Assembly (NCBI GenBank): GCA_934167365.1
Contig: CAKPKU010000044.1
Location: 1 to 13,383, forward strand
Direction: 5' to 3'
From: an uncultured Clostridia bacterium
GTDB lineage: Bacteria; Bacillota; Clostridia; TANB77; CAG-508
Length of the DNA stretch: 13,383 nucleotides
A program made the translations under genes and the position numbers. Below are positions 1-6,861 of the stretch, piece after piece (position 1 is the stretch's first letter; each line of letters opens with the position of its first letter). Below the pieces are notes generated by a model that was not told where the DNA came from, did not search any database, and saw nothing but the letters and a program-made list of their open reading frames with translations.

Positions 1-1
1 A

Positions 2-52
2 TCATCAAATTACGTAACTGCATATGATATAAATATAGTTAATAAAAAATAA
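2..52 (+). CDS. C-terminal end of an upstream gene (partial)
   Basis: Only frame 2 stays open from the window edge. It encodes about 16 residues ending TAYDINIVNKK and stops at TAA 50-52. The other two forward frames stop within the first 27 bases. A strong terminator hairpin starts 6 bases after this stop, which fits a genuine gene end. The product cannot be identified from so few residues, and the open frame could be chance. Confidence 0.45.
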   Translation, partial: SSNYVTAYDINIVNKK

Positions 53-57
53 ATCGA

Positions 58-108
58 AAAAATAGAAAATATTGTAGCTAAAAAATCTTTACAATATTTT
101 CTATTTTT
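58..108 (+). terminator. AT-rich intrinsic terminator
   Basis: Arms at 58-76 and 90-108 pair perfectly over 19 bp around a 13-base loop. The stem has only two G-C pairs. Its left arm begins with an A run and its right arm ends in five T, so it can act as a terminator for the gene ending at 52. Because of the A/T symmetry it could also work for leftward transcription. Confidence 0.7.
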
Positions 109-275
109 ATGTCTATTGTTTCATATCAATTATATACAAGAAAAATTTTTGTACATAAAACCTTTGAGTTTCTTGCGAATACCAATATATCTGCCAAGAA
201 TATGAATTATTTTATGGTGTAAAATTTAAATACAAAAGTAGTAAAATTTCATCTATTTTAAAGTAGTCTATTAAG

Positions 276-304
276 TTGCAAAAAGTAATTTATAATGATA
301 AAAT
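276..304 (+). promoter_or_regulatory. Candidate promoter for the PBP gene
   Basis: TTGCAA at 276-281 and TAAAAT at 299-304 are 17 bases apart, with TG one base before the -10 (extended -10). The predicted start is near 311, giving a leader of roughly 28 bases before the start codon. A TATAAT at 291-296 lies between the two boxes but has no -35 at proper spacing. The stretch 109-275 holds no gene or convincing signal. Confidence 0.5.
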
Positions 305-338
305 TAGAAAAAAATTAATATAGAAGGTGTTATATATA

Positions 339-2933
339 TTGAAGGATATAAATAATAAAAAAAATAAACATGCAGAAGTTAAATCAAATAAGTTTTTTAT
401 ACGAAAATCAAAAGATGAACCAACTGCAAATCAAGTTAAAAATGAATTTGAGAGCCCAAAAGGTGAAAAAAGGCATCCAATAAAAGAGCAAAAAATAAAA
501 TCCAAAAATCCACCTAAAATAGTAGATTTAGAAAAAAAGAAAAAGCGTAGAAAAAAAATAAATATAATATTTTTGATATTATATTTAATTTTTTCTATAT
601 ATGTAATAATATCATATTTTTCTTGGAAAAGCTTAATTTTACCAATGATGAAAAATGAACATTCAGTAGTTATTGATAAAAATGGAAATATTGTTGAAAC
701 ATTAGGAGCTGAAAAAAAGCAAAGTAATGTACAGTTATCTGAAGTACCACAAAACTTAAAAAATGCTTATATAGATATAGAAGATGAAAGATTTTATAAA
801 CATAAAGGTGTTGATACTAAAAGAACAGTAGCTGCGATAGGTTCATATATAATTCATGGTGGAAAATCATCATTTGGAGGAAGTACAATAACACAACAAC
901 TTGTAAAAAATTTAACTGGAGATGATGATAATTCTATATCAAGGAAAGTTTCTGAATGGGGGAAGTCTGTATCATTAGAAACCTTTTGTGATAAAGATGA
1001 AATACTAGAAACATATTTAAATATTATTTATATTGCGCCAAATACATATGGAGTAAAAACAGGTGCAAAATATTATTTTAATAAAGAGCTAAATGACCTT
1101 AGCCTAGCAGAATGTGCATTTTTAGCAGGAATTAATAACTCTCCAAATTCATATAATCCATTTAAGGAAAATGTAAATACCGAAAAAATCAAAAATAGAA
1201 CAAAAGCAGTACTTACAAAAATGTTAGAGCAAAAAGATATAACAAAAGATGAATATGAAAGTGCTGTGCAAGAGCTTGAAAAAGGTTTAAATTTTAACAA
1301 TGGCAAAGTTGAAACAGATGGAACTGGAATATATTCATATCATACAGATGCAGTAATATCTGAGGTTATATCTGAAATTGCTAATAAAAAGAATATTGAT
1401 ACTAAATTTGCTACAAATTATGTATATATGTCTGGAATGAAGATATACAGTACAGAAGATAGCGAAATTCAAAAAAAATTAGAAGATGAATATAACAAAA
1501 GTAAATATGTACTAACATCATCAACAGGTAATAAGTCACAATCAGCAATGGTAATTATGGATCAGTCAAATGGACAGGTTGTTGCTTGTGTAGGCGGACT
1601 TGGTGAAAAAAATACTTCTAGAGGATTTAATAGAGCAACACAAGCAGTAAGACAAACTGGTTCAGCAATTAAATCAATAGCAGTTTTGGCACCAGGAATA
1701 GATCAAAAAAAATTCTCTGCTGCTACAATATATGCAGATGAACCAACTACTTTTAACAAAGGAACAAGTGAAGAATATTCACCAACTGATAATGATGATT
1801 ATATAGGCGAAATTACTGTAAGAAGGGCTGTTGAATCATCACAAAATATTCCATTTGTAAAAATGATGGAAGATGTTACTCCTAAAACTTCAATCAAATA
1901 TTTAAAAAAGATGGGTATAACATCTTTAACAAAAAATGATGAAAAGCTAGGGTTAGCATTAGGTGGTCTTGAAAAAGGAATAACACCATTAGAAATGGCA
2001 GCAGCATATGCTACAATTGCAAATGATGGAGAGTATATAGAGCCGACATTTTATACAAAAGTAGATGGTGCAGATGGAAAAACAATAATAAAAACAAAGC
2101 AAAAAACAACAAAAGTTTTTTCAAAAGAGGTTGCATATGTTTTAAAAGAGCTATTAAAACAACCAGTAGAAGGTAGTGATGGAACAGCAAGGTCTTGTAA
2201 AATAGATGGATTAGATGTTGCTGCAAAAACAGGTACAACAAATGATAATTATGATAAATGGTTATGTGGTTTTACAACATATTATACAGCTGTAACATGG
2301 TATGGATATGATATAAGTGAAACTATTTCATATAAAGGAAAAAGTCCAGCAGCACTATTGTGGTCTAGTGTTATGAAAAGTGTACATAAAGATTTAGAAA
2401 ATACGAAATTTGTAAAACAGGGAAATGTAAAAGAAGCTACAATATGTTCAAAAACAGGACATGTTGCAAATGAAAATTGTCAAAATACATATACTGAATA
2501 TTTTATATCAGGAACAATACCAAGTAAATGTGTAGGTTGCAATAGTAGTAGTCGAAATAATACTACTACAAATAAAACAAACAATAATGAAAAGAAAAAC
2601 GAAACAAACAAAGTAAATACTACAACAAACACAGAAGATCAAAATATAACAAATAAGACTACAAATACCACCGTAAATAACAATATTAATAATAAGTTAG
2701 ATAATAATGTAGTAAAAAATAATACTTCAAAAAATAATAATGTGACAAGCAATAAAACAAATGATATAGAAAATAATACGATAGATAATAAAACAAATAC
2801 GAATAAAAATAATACAACAGTAAATAATTCAACTAATAAAAACAATACAGAAGATGAAGATCATACAAATAAAAATCCTCATGAAAATAATAATGACAAT
2901 GAAGATGATTCTGAGGAAGATGATGGTCCATAA
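339..2933 (+). CDS. Class A penicillin-binding protein (transglycosylase/transpeptidase)
   Basis: Bifunctional peptidoglycan synthase: the glycosyltransferase polymerises lipid II and the transpeptidase cross-links the peptides outside the membrane. Numbering from a GTG at 327: a very basic cytoplasmic stretch (1-78), one membrane segment (79-98), then a GT51 domain with EDERFYKH (152-159, catalytic Glu152) and GGSTITQQLVKN (184-195). The transpeptidase domain has SAIK (Ser446, Lys449), SQN (505-507) and KTG (634-636). Four cysteines sit at 707-738. Residues 739-868 are a low-complexity N/T/K tail ending in acidic residues. The GTG at 327 lies inside the AGAAGGTG ribosome-binding site (322-329), so I prefer TTG at 339, 9 bases downstream, giving 864 residues. 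There is no terminator after it; the next gene begins 60 bases on and may be co-transcribed. Family assignment is secure. Confidence 0.95.
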   Translation: MKDINNKKNKHAEVKSNKFFIRKSKDEPTANQVKNEFESPKGEKRHPIKEQKIKSKNPPKIVDLEKKKKRRKKINIIFLILYLIFSIYVIISYFSWKSLILPMMKNEHSVVIDKNGNIVETLGAEKKQSNVQLSEVPQNLKNAYIDIEDERFYKHKGVDTKRTVAAIGSYIIHGGKSSFGGSTITQQLVKNLTGDDDNSISRKVSEWGKSVSLETFCDKDEILETYLNIIYIAPNTYGVKTGAKYYFNKELNDLSLAECAFLAGINNSPNSYNPFKENVNTEKIKNRTKAVLTKMLEQKDITKDEYESAVQELEKGLNFNNGKVETDGTGIYSYHTDAVISEVISEIANKKNIDTKFATNYVYMSGMKIYSTEDSEIQKKLEDEYNKSKYVLTSSTGNKSQSAMVIMDQSNGQVVACVGGLGEKNTSRGFNRATQAVRQTGSAIKSIAVLAPGIDQKKFSAATIYADEPTTFNKGTSEEYSPTDNDDYIGEITVRRAVESSQNIPFVKMMEDVTPKTSIKYLKKMGITSLTKNDEKLGLALGGLEKGITPLEMAAAYATIANDGEYIEPTFYTKVDGADGKTIIKTKQKTTKVFSKEVAYVLKELLKQPVEGSDGTARSCKIDGLDVAAKTGTTNDNYDKWLCGFTTYYTAVTWYGYDISETISYKGKSPAALLWSSVMKSVHKDLENTKFVKQGNVKEATICSKTGHVANENCQNTYTEYFISGTIPSKCVGCNSSSRNNTTTNKTNNNEKKNETNKVNTTTNTEDQNITNKTTNTTVNNNINNKLDNNVVKNNTSKNNNVTSNKTNDIENNTIDNKTNTNKNNTTVNNSTNKNNTEDEDHTNKNPHENNNDNEDDSEEDDGP

Positions 2934-2993
2934 AACTAAAGAGCAAGTTTACACAAAATTGTAAAAATCGAAGAAAATGTATTGGAGGAATTT

Positions 2994-3813
2994 ATGGAAA
3001 AGTGTAAGAAATTATATCATTATACAAGTATAGAAAATTTATTATTAATTTTAAAAAGTAAAAGTATTTGTTTTAGTAGTTTAGAAAATGTTGATGATAT
3101 GGAAGAAAAAGAAACACGGAGATATTCAAAATTTTGGTCGTTTTTACTACGTTAGTTGTTGGAATAAAAGTAGTAGAGAGTCAATACCATTATGGACAAT
3201 GTATTCACAAGATATGACAGGAGTAAGAATTGAATTGCCAGAGTTTCCATTTAAGAAGTTTAAATATACTAAAGGAGAATTCGGGTTTGAAAAAGATACA
3301 GTTGAATATATAGATATAAATAAATTATATACTAATAACAAAATGTCAATTGCAGATGGTGGACTTAAGTTATATGATATAATTTATACAGATGATGAGG
3401 ATTTATTATATCCCAAAATTAAAAATATGAATTTAGAAAGTTTTTTAAAATATGATTTTTCTAAATTGGGTAGATATAAAAGAAGTAATTGGAGTTTTCA
3501 AGAAGAATGTAGATATGGAATATTTCTAGCTCCATGGAATATGAAGTATATGGAAGAAATTAAAAGAATTTGGAAAGAAAACAAAGCAAACACTAACCAA
3601 ATGCTTTTAGAAGCCATGAATTTTTTGGAAAATCCAAACACCATAATTCCAGCTAAAAGAATTTATGTTGATTTAGATGAAGAAGTAATGAAAAATATAA
3701 AAATATTATTAGGTCCAAAAGTTACACCAGCACAGCAAGAGATTGTTAGATTAATAGTAAAAGAATATTGCCCTAATGCACAAATTAGAATAAGTAAATT
3801 GAAAATCTCATAA
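2994..3813 (+). pseudogene. DUF2971-type protein, split by an apparent +1-base frameshift
   Basis: A good start lies at ATG 2994, with GGAGG at 2984-2988. It opens LYHYTSIENLLLILKSK, typical of DUF2971 N-termini, but this frame stops at TAG 3153-3155. The rest of the family pattern (FYYVSCWNKSS, ESIPLWTMYS, GVRIELP, WSFQEECRYGIF, ILLGPK) continues in the next frame to TAA 3813. Removing one A from the A5 run at 3106-3110 joins the halves as VDDMEEKKHGDIQNFGRFYY, a 272-residue protein. An ATG at 3088 would give a 241-residue ORF, but it has no ribosome-binding site and lacks the family N-terminus. The biochemical function is unknown. It could be a real mutation or a homopolymer sequencing error. 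The family call is fairly secure; whether the gene is functional is not. Confidence 0.8.
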
Positions 3814-3826
3814 AAATTCCAAAAAA

Positions 3827-3843
3827 ACGGTTTACATAACCGT
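3827..3843. promoter_or_regulatory. Dyad over the -35 box (possible operator)
   Basis: ACGGTT (3827-3832) and AACCGT (3838-3843) form a perfect 6-bp inverted repeat around a 5-base centre covering the -35 hexamer. A runs flank both sides, so on the minus strand it also resembles a short terminator, although no minus-strand gene would end here. A repressor site is an inference. Confidence 0.4.
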
Positions 3844-3859
3844 AAAAAAGAGGTATAAT
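3831..3859 (+). promoter_or_regulatory. Promoter of the SleB-like gene
   Basis: TTTACA (3831-3836) and TATAAT (3854-3859) are separated by exactly 17 bases, giving 11 of 12 consensus positions. The predicted start is near 3866, and GGAGG of the downstream gene is at 3896-3900. So the gene is transcribed independently of the DUF2971 gene. Confidence 0.8.
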
Positions 3860-3867
3860 ATAAACTA

Positions 3868-3884
3868 TATCCAAAATTTGGATA
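3868..3884. promoter_or_regulatory. Dyad at the start of the SleB-like transcript
   Basis: TATCCAA (3868-3874) and TTGGATA (3878-3884) form a perfect 7-bp inverted repeat with a 3-base centre, immediately after the predicted transcription start. It may be a protein-binding site or a small 5' hairpin in the leader, ending 11 bases before the ribosome-binding site. Confidence 0.4.
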
Positions 3885-3911
3885 ATATTTTTATTGGAGG
3901 ATTTTTAACAA

Positions 3912-4754
3912 ATGATGAATCAACTTAAGTCTGCAATTGCAGCAAGTTTAATGGGAATTGCAGTATTCGGTGGAGTAATTATTAATGATTGCTCTGACAA
4001 CGAGAAAGTAAAGACAGAAACAACGAGAAATGTTATTTCGGTAGTTGATATTGCTGACGTTGAAAGACCAGATGTAAAAAGATTACAAGAAATAGTTGAA
4101 ACCGAGGCGACAACAGTAACAACAGTAGTGACAACTACTAGTAATGTAACTACACAAACTACAACAACGCCTGTTTTAACAAACCGAGTATCAGAGCTTA
4201 TAACAACTACTGAAGAGAAAACAACAACAAGTCAACCAGAAGTTACAACTATAGAATGGTACATGAGTGTATTTAATGGTTTTGGAGTTCCGGTTGATGC
4301 TAATGGAAATGATTTAGACGAGTTCCCTGAATGTGAGCCAGCAGGTCTTCTAACGGAAAAGGAGGATATAACTACAATTGCTACCAATGTGGAGAAAGAT
4401 TTATCATATATGCCAGAATATGGCTCTGATGAATATCTACTTGCGTATGCAATGAGTAGAGAGGCAGCTGATTTTACAGATGCGTATTATGTTGGAAATG
4501 TAATATTAAATAGGGTCGAAGACTCGGAATTTCCAAACTCAATTTTAGAGGTATTACAACAGCCTCTACAATATGATTGGGGAGTATCATCGTATGAAAG
4601 AAAATATATATACGATGATAGGTTCTACGAAATTGCACGAGAATTATTGGCAGGCAAAAGACTACTGCCAAAGAATGTTGTATACCAAGCACAGTTTGTG
4701 CAAGGTAGTGGAACATATATACAGTATAAGGTACATTTTTATTGTTTCAAGTAA
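3912..4754 (+). CDS. SleB-type cell-wall hydrolase with threonine-rich linker
   Basis: Likely a peptidoglycan hydrolase; SleB-family domains act as lytic transglycosylases or amidase-like enzymes on cell wall or spore cortex. The 280-residue product has a short N-terminal hydrophobic segment (about 8-25) that could be a signal peptide or anchor; INDC at 24-27 is not a proper lipobox. Residues 64-113 are dominated by Thr (TTVTT, QTTTT), a typical extracellular linker. The C-terminal domain (about 172-280) shows AMSREA with candidate catalytic Glu184, VILNRV (197-202), FPNSILEVL (207-215) and NVVYQAQF (255-262). ATG 3912 is 11 bases after GGAGG; a second ATG at 3915 is possible. It has its own promoter and terminator. 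Its base and codon use looks less A/T-biased than the PBP gene's. The family call is good, the substrate unproven. Confidence 0.8.
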   Translation: MMNQLKSAIAASLMGIAVFGGVIINDCSDNEKVKTETTRNVISVVDIADVERPDVKRLQEIVETEATTVTTVVTTTSNVTTQTTTTPVLTNRVSELITTTEEKTTTSQPEVTTIEWYMSVFNGFGVPVDANGNDLDEFPECEPAGLLTEKEDITTIATNVEKDLSYMPEYGSDEYLLAYAMSREAADFTDAYYVGNVILNRVEDSEFPNSILEVLQQPLQYDWGVSSYERKYIYDDRFYEIARELLAGKRLLPKNVVYQAQFVQGSGTYIQYKVHFYCFK

Positions 4755-4760
4755 AATCCA

Positions 4761-4791
4761 AAAAAAACAGACAGTTATTGTCTGTTTTTTT
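4761..4791. terminator. Bidirectional terminator between convergent genes
   Basis: The A-rich left arm (4761-4773, ending ACAGACA) pairs with TGTCTGT plus a T run (4779-4791) around the 5-base loop GTTAT. T runs follow the stem on both strands. It serves the SleB-like gene (stop at 4754) and the minus-strand ppaC gene (stop at 4795). Confidence 0.9.
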
Positions 4792-4794
4792 GAT

Positions 4795-5721
4795 TTAGTC
4801 TAAATTTTCTAAAATTTTAGGTAACATTTGTTTTTTTCTAGAAACAACATTTTCAAGCATTGCAGTATTATTATCTAATGTTACGCCATATGCTTTTTCA
4901 ACTATTCCTGAATCATTTCCAAGTGAAATAATTTTAGAATTAGAGTTTAAAATATCTGTTGCAGCAAAAACATATAAATCTAAATTTTCTTTTTTTATTT
5001 CATTATTTATTGCAGCTTCAAAATATACTTTGTTTTTAAATACACTATCTAAATCAGCTGTATTTATTTGAGCTATTTTGAATTTTTTTCCACCTTTTTC
5101 AAATAGTTTACTATCAATATTAATTACCTCTTCAGGTGTATAATCACTTAAATCAGTACCAGCTTTTAATAAATCTGTTCCATAAACATTAACATCAACT
5201 TCAGCTATTTTAGCTAGCTTTTCAGCTATTATTTTATCTTCAGGTGTGCAAGTTGGTGATTTAAATAATAATGTGTCAGATATTATAGCACTAAGCATCA
5301 TTGTAGCAATGTTTTTTGTTATTGCAACATCATATTCTTTATACATTTTGTATAATACAGTTGCTGTACAACCAACTGGTTCAGCTCTGTAATATAATTG
5401 GTATGGTGCAATAAAATTCATTGTGTGGTGATCAATAACTTTTTCAATATGTGCATTTGCTAAATTATCAGCACTTTGTGTTGATTCATTATGATCTACT
5501 AATATTACATTTTGACCATCTTCAATGTCTGATATTAATTCAGGTCTTTCAATTCCTAAGTAATTAAAAACATATTCTGTTTCTTTATTTATATTTCCAA
5601 GGCGAACTGCTTTTGCATCGTTTCCTAATTGATTTTCTAAATTTGCCATTACCATAGATGACATTATAGAATCTGTATCTGGGTTTTTGTGTCCAAATAT
5701 AAGTGTTTGTTTTATACTCAT
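4795..5721 (-). CDS. ppaC: Manganese-dependent inorganic pyrophosphatase (family II, DHH)
   Basis: Cytoplasmic enzyme that hydrolyses pyrophosphate to two phosphates, pulling biosynthetic reactions forward. The 308-residue length matches family II. The N-terminal DHH domain has GHKNPDTDS (10-18; metal ligands His11, Asp15, Asp17), VDHNE (75-79, Asp76), DHH (97-99) and SDT (148-150, Asp149). The C-terminal DHHA2 domain carries the substrate-binding SRKKQ at 294-298. No CBS regulatory insert is present, so this is the short, unregulated form. The start ATG at 5721 has AAAGGAGG 9 bases upstream. It is a single-gene unit with a perfect consensus promoter, and converges on the SleB-like gene. Confidence 0.97.
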   Translation of the reverse strand: MSIKQTLIFGHKNPDTDSIMSSMVMANLENQLGNDAKAVRLGNINKETEYVFNYLGIERPELISDIEDGQNVILVDHNESTQSADNLANAHIEKVIDHHTMNFIAPYQLYYRAEPVGCTATVLYKMYKEYDVAITKNIATMMLSAIISDTLLFKSPTCTPEDKIIAEKLAKIAEVDVNVYGTDLLKAGTDLSDYTPEEVINIDSKLFEKGGKKFKIAQINTADLDSVFKNKVYFEAAINNEIKKENLDLYVFAATDILNSNSKIISLGNDSGIVEKAYGVTLDNNTAMLENVVSRKKQMLPKILENLD

Positions 5722-5757
5722 CTTTGTATTCCTCCTTTATTTATAATAACAATATTT

Positions 5758-5786
5758 ATTATACTACTATTTTCCAGCAATGTCAA
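5758..5786 (-). promoter_or_regulatory. Consensus promoter of ppaC
   Basis: On the minus strand, TTGACA (5786-5781) and TATAAT (5763-5758) are 17 bases apart, matching consensus at every position. The predicted start is near 5751, giving a leader of about 30 bases. This suggests strong constitutive expression. Confidence 0.9.
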
Positions 5787-5887
5787 TTGTTAACATAATA
5801 TAAACGCGGCCGAAAATGGCATATTAGTTGAATATTTAGAATAAATTTTTCCAAATAAGAAATAATAAGCTAAAGGAGTGAAAAATT

Positions 5888-6574
5888 ATGGTAGTATTAA
5901 AAGTTTTTCTATTATCAATAGGATCAATAGTAGCACTATTTGTATTAACAAAAATAATGGGTCAAAAAGAAATGTCACAGCTTAGTATTTTTGACTATGT
6001 TATAGGAATAACAATTGGTTCGATAGCTGCTGAAATGGCAACATCATTAGAGGATAATTTTGTAGAGCCATTAGTTGCAATGATTGTATATGCAATAGTA
6101 ACAGTACTTATTTCATATTTAAATACAAAATTTGTAAAATTAAGACCGTTTTTTTCTGGAAAAACATTAATTTTATATGATAATGGAACACTGTTTAAAG
6201 GTAATTTTAAAAAAGCAAAGTTAGATTTAAATGAGTTTTTTGTACAATGCAGAACAAATGGATATTTTAATTTAAGTGATTTAAAAACTGTTATGCTTGA
6301 AGAAAATGGAAAAATGAGCTTTCTTCCTCTTGCAGACAAAAGACCAGCAAATCCAAGTGATTTTAACATAAAACCAGAAGATGAGGGAACAGTTACTAAT
6401 TTAATTTTAGATGGAAAAATAATGCTACAAAATCTATCAGAGCTGAACAAAAATCAGGTTTGGTTGTATGAAGAATTACAAAAACAGGGAGTAACTAAAA
6501 TAGATAATATCTTTTTAACTACGTATAACAGTAAAGGTGAAATTTCTATATATATGACTAATAAAAATATTTAA
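5888..6574 (+). CDS. DUF421/YetF-family membrane protein
   Basis: A 228-residue inner-membrane protein. Three hydrophobic segments (about 4-22, 35-53, 61-79) are followed by a soluble cytoplasmic domain. The family signature runs through KIMGQKEMSQLSIFDYVIG (22-40) and TIGSIAAEMA (42-51), with GKTLILYDNG (91-100) opening the soluble part and FNLSDLKTVMLEENG (127-141) after it. YetF and YcaP are relatives; the molecular role of the family is not settled, and some Bacillus spore members affect germination. ATG 5888 has TAAAGGAGTG (5871-5880) at good spacing. It is divergent from ppaC across 166 bases; I found no convincing promoter on this side. A short CG-rich patch (5805-5812) stands out in the spacer. 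Confidence 0.9.
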   Translation: MVVLKVFLLSIGSIVALFVLTKIMGQKEMSQLSIFDYVIGITIGSIAAEMATSLEDNFVEPLVAMIVYAIVTVLISYLNTKFVKLRPFFSGKTLILYDNGTLFKGNFKKAKLDLNEFFVQCRTNGYFNLSDLKTVMLEENGKMSFLPLADKRPANPSDFNIKPEDEGTVTNLILDGKIMLQNLSELNKNQVWLYEELQKQGVTKIDNIFLTTYNSKGEISIYMTNKNI

Positions 6575-6668
6575 TTTTATTCAAGAGAAAAATATAGAAA
6601 AAGCCAAAGTTTTTTTATTATTCATAAATTATATGTGGATGAATTTATTAAATAAAATATAATTTTGT

Positions 6669-6694
6669 AAAAACAAATAATTATATGTTTTTTT
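6669..6694 (+). terminator. Weak candidate terminator after the DUF421 gene
   Basis: AAAAACA (6669-6675) can pair with TGTTTTT (6686-6692) around a 10-base loop, followed by T residues. It has only one G-C pair and lies 95 bases after the stop, so it is a low-confidence call. Nothing else recognisable lies in 6575-6741. Confidence 0.3.
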
Positions 6695-6741
6695 ATAAAA
6701 AATTAACTACCGAGAGAAATAATAAAATCACATGGAAATAA

Positions 6742-6770
6742 TTGATTTTTCAGGTAAGAAGTGCTATACT
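6742..6770 (+). promoter_or_regulatory. Promoter of the HIT-domain gene
   Basis: TTGATT (6742-6747) and TATACT (6765-6770) are 17 bases apart, and TGC precedes the -10 to form an extended -10. The predicted start is near 6777, leaving a leader of about 85 bases. Confidence 0.65.
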
Positions 6771-6788
6771 TATAATTATAAGCATAAC
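6763..6788. promoter_or_regulatory. Palindrome over the -10 and start of the HIT gene
   Basis: CTTATAATTATAAG (6769-6782) is a perfect 14-base palindrome. Extending outward to 6763-6788, 11 of 13 symmetric pairs match. It covers the -10 box and the predicted start point, where a repressor would block transcription. The A/T-rich composition raises the chance of coincidence. Confidence 0.4.
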
Positions 6789-6861
6789 TTTTTTCTGAAA
6801 GTTTGAGCTTTTGAGGAAGACTATAAACTAAAAAACGTATTCAATGTGAAAGGAGTTTTCG

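Noticed and set aside
2639..2845. Minus-strand hydrophobic open frame
   Set aside because: It arises from reading the antisense of the Asn/Thr-rich PBP tail (AAT/ACA repeats give Ile/Val/Leu/Phe codons).
3088..3813. A stand-alone 241-residue gene starting at ATG 3088
   Set aside because: It has no ribosome-binding site and lacks the conserved DUF2971 start, which is found in the adjacent frame from ATG 2994.
3827..3850. Minus-strand terminator at the SleB-like promoter
   Set aside because: The hairpin is followed by T on the minus strand, but no minus-strand gene ends there and it overlaps a near-consensus promoter; an operator fits better.
5995..6450. 151-codon open frame on the minus strand
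   Set aside because: It is the antisense shadow of the DUF421 gene, with no ribosome-binding site or recognisable domain.
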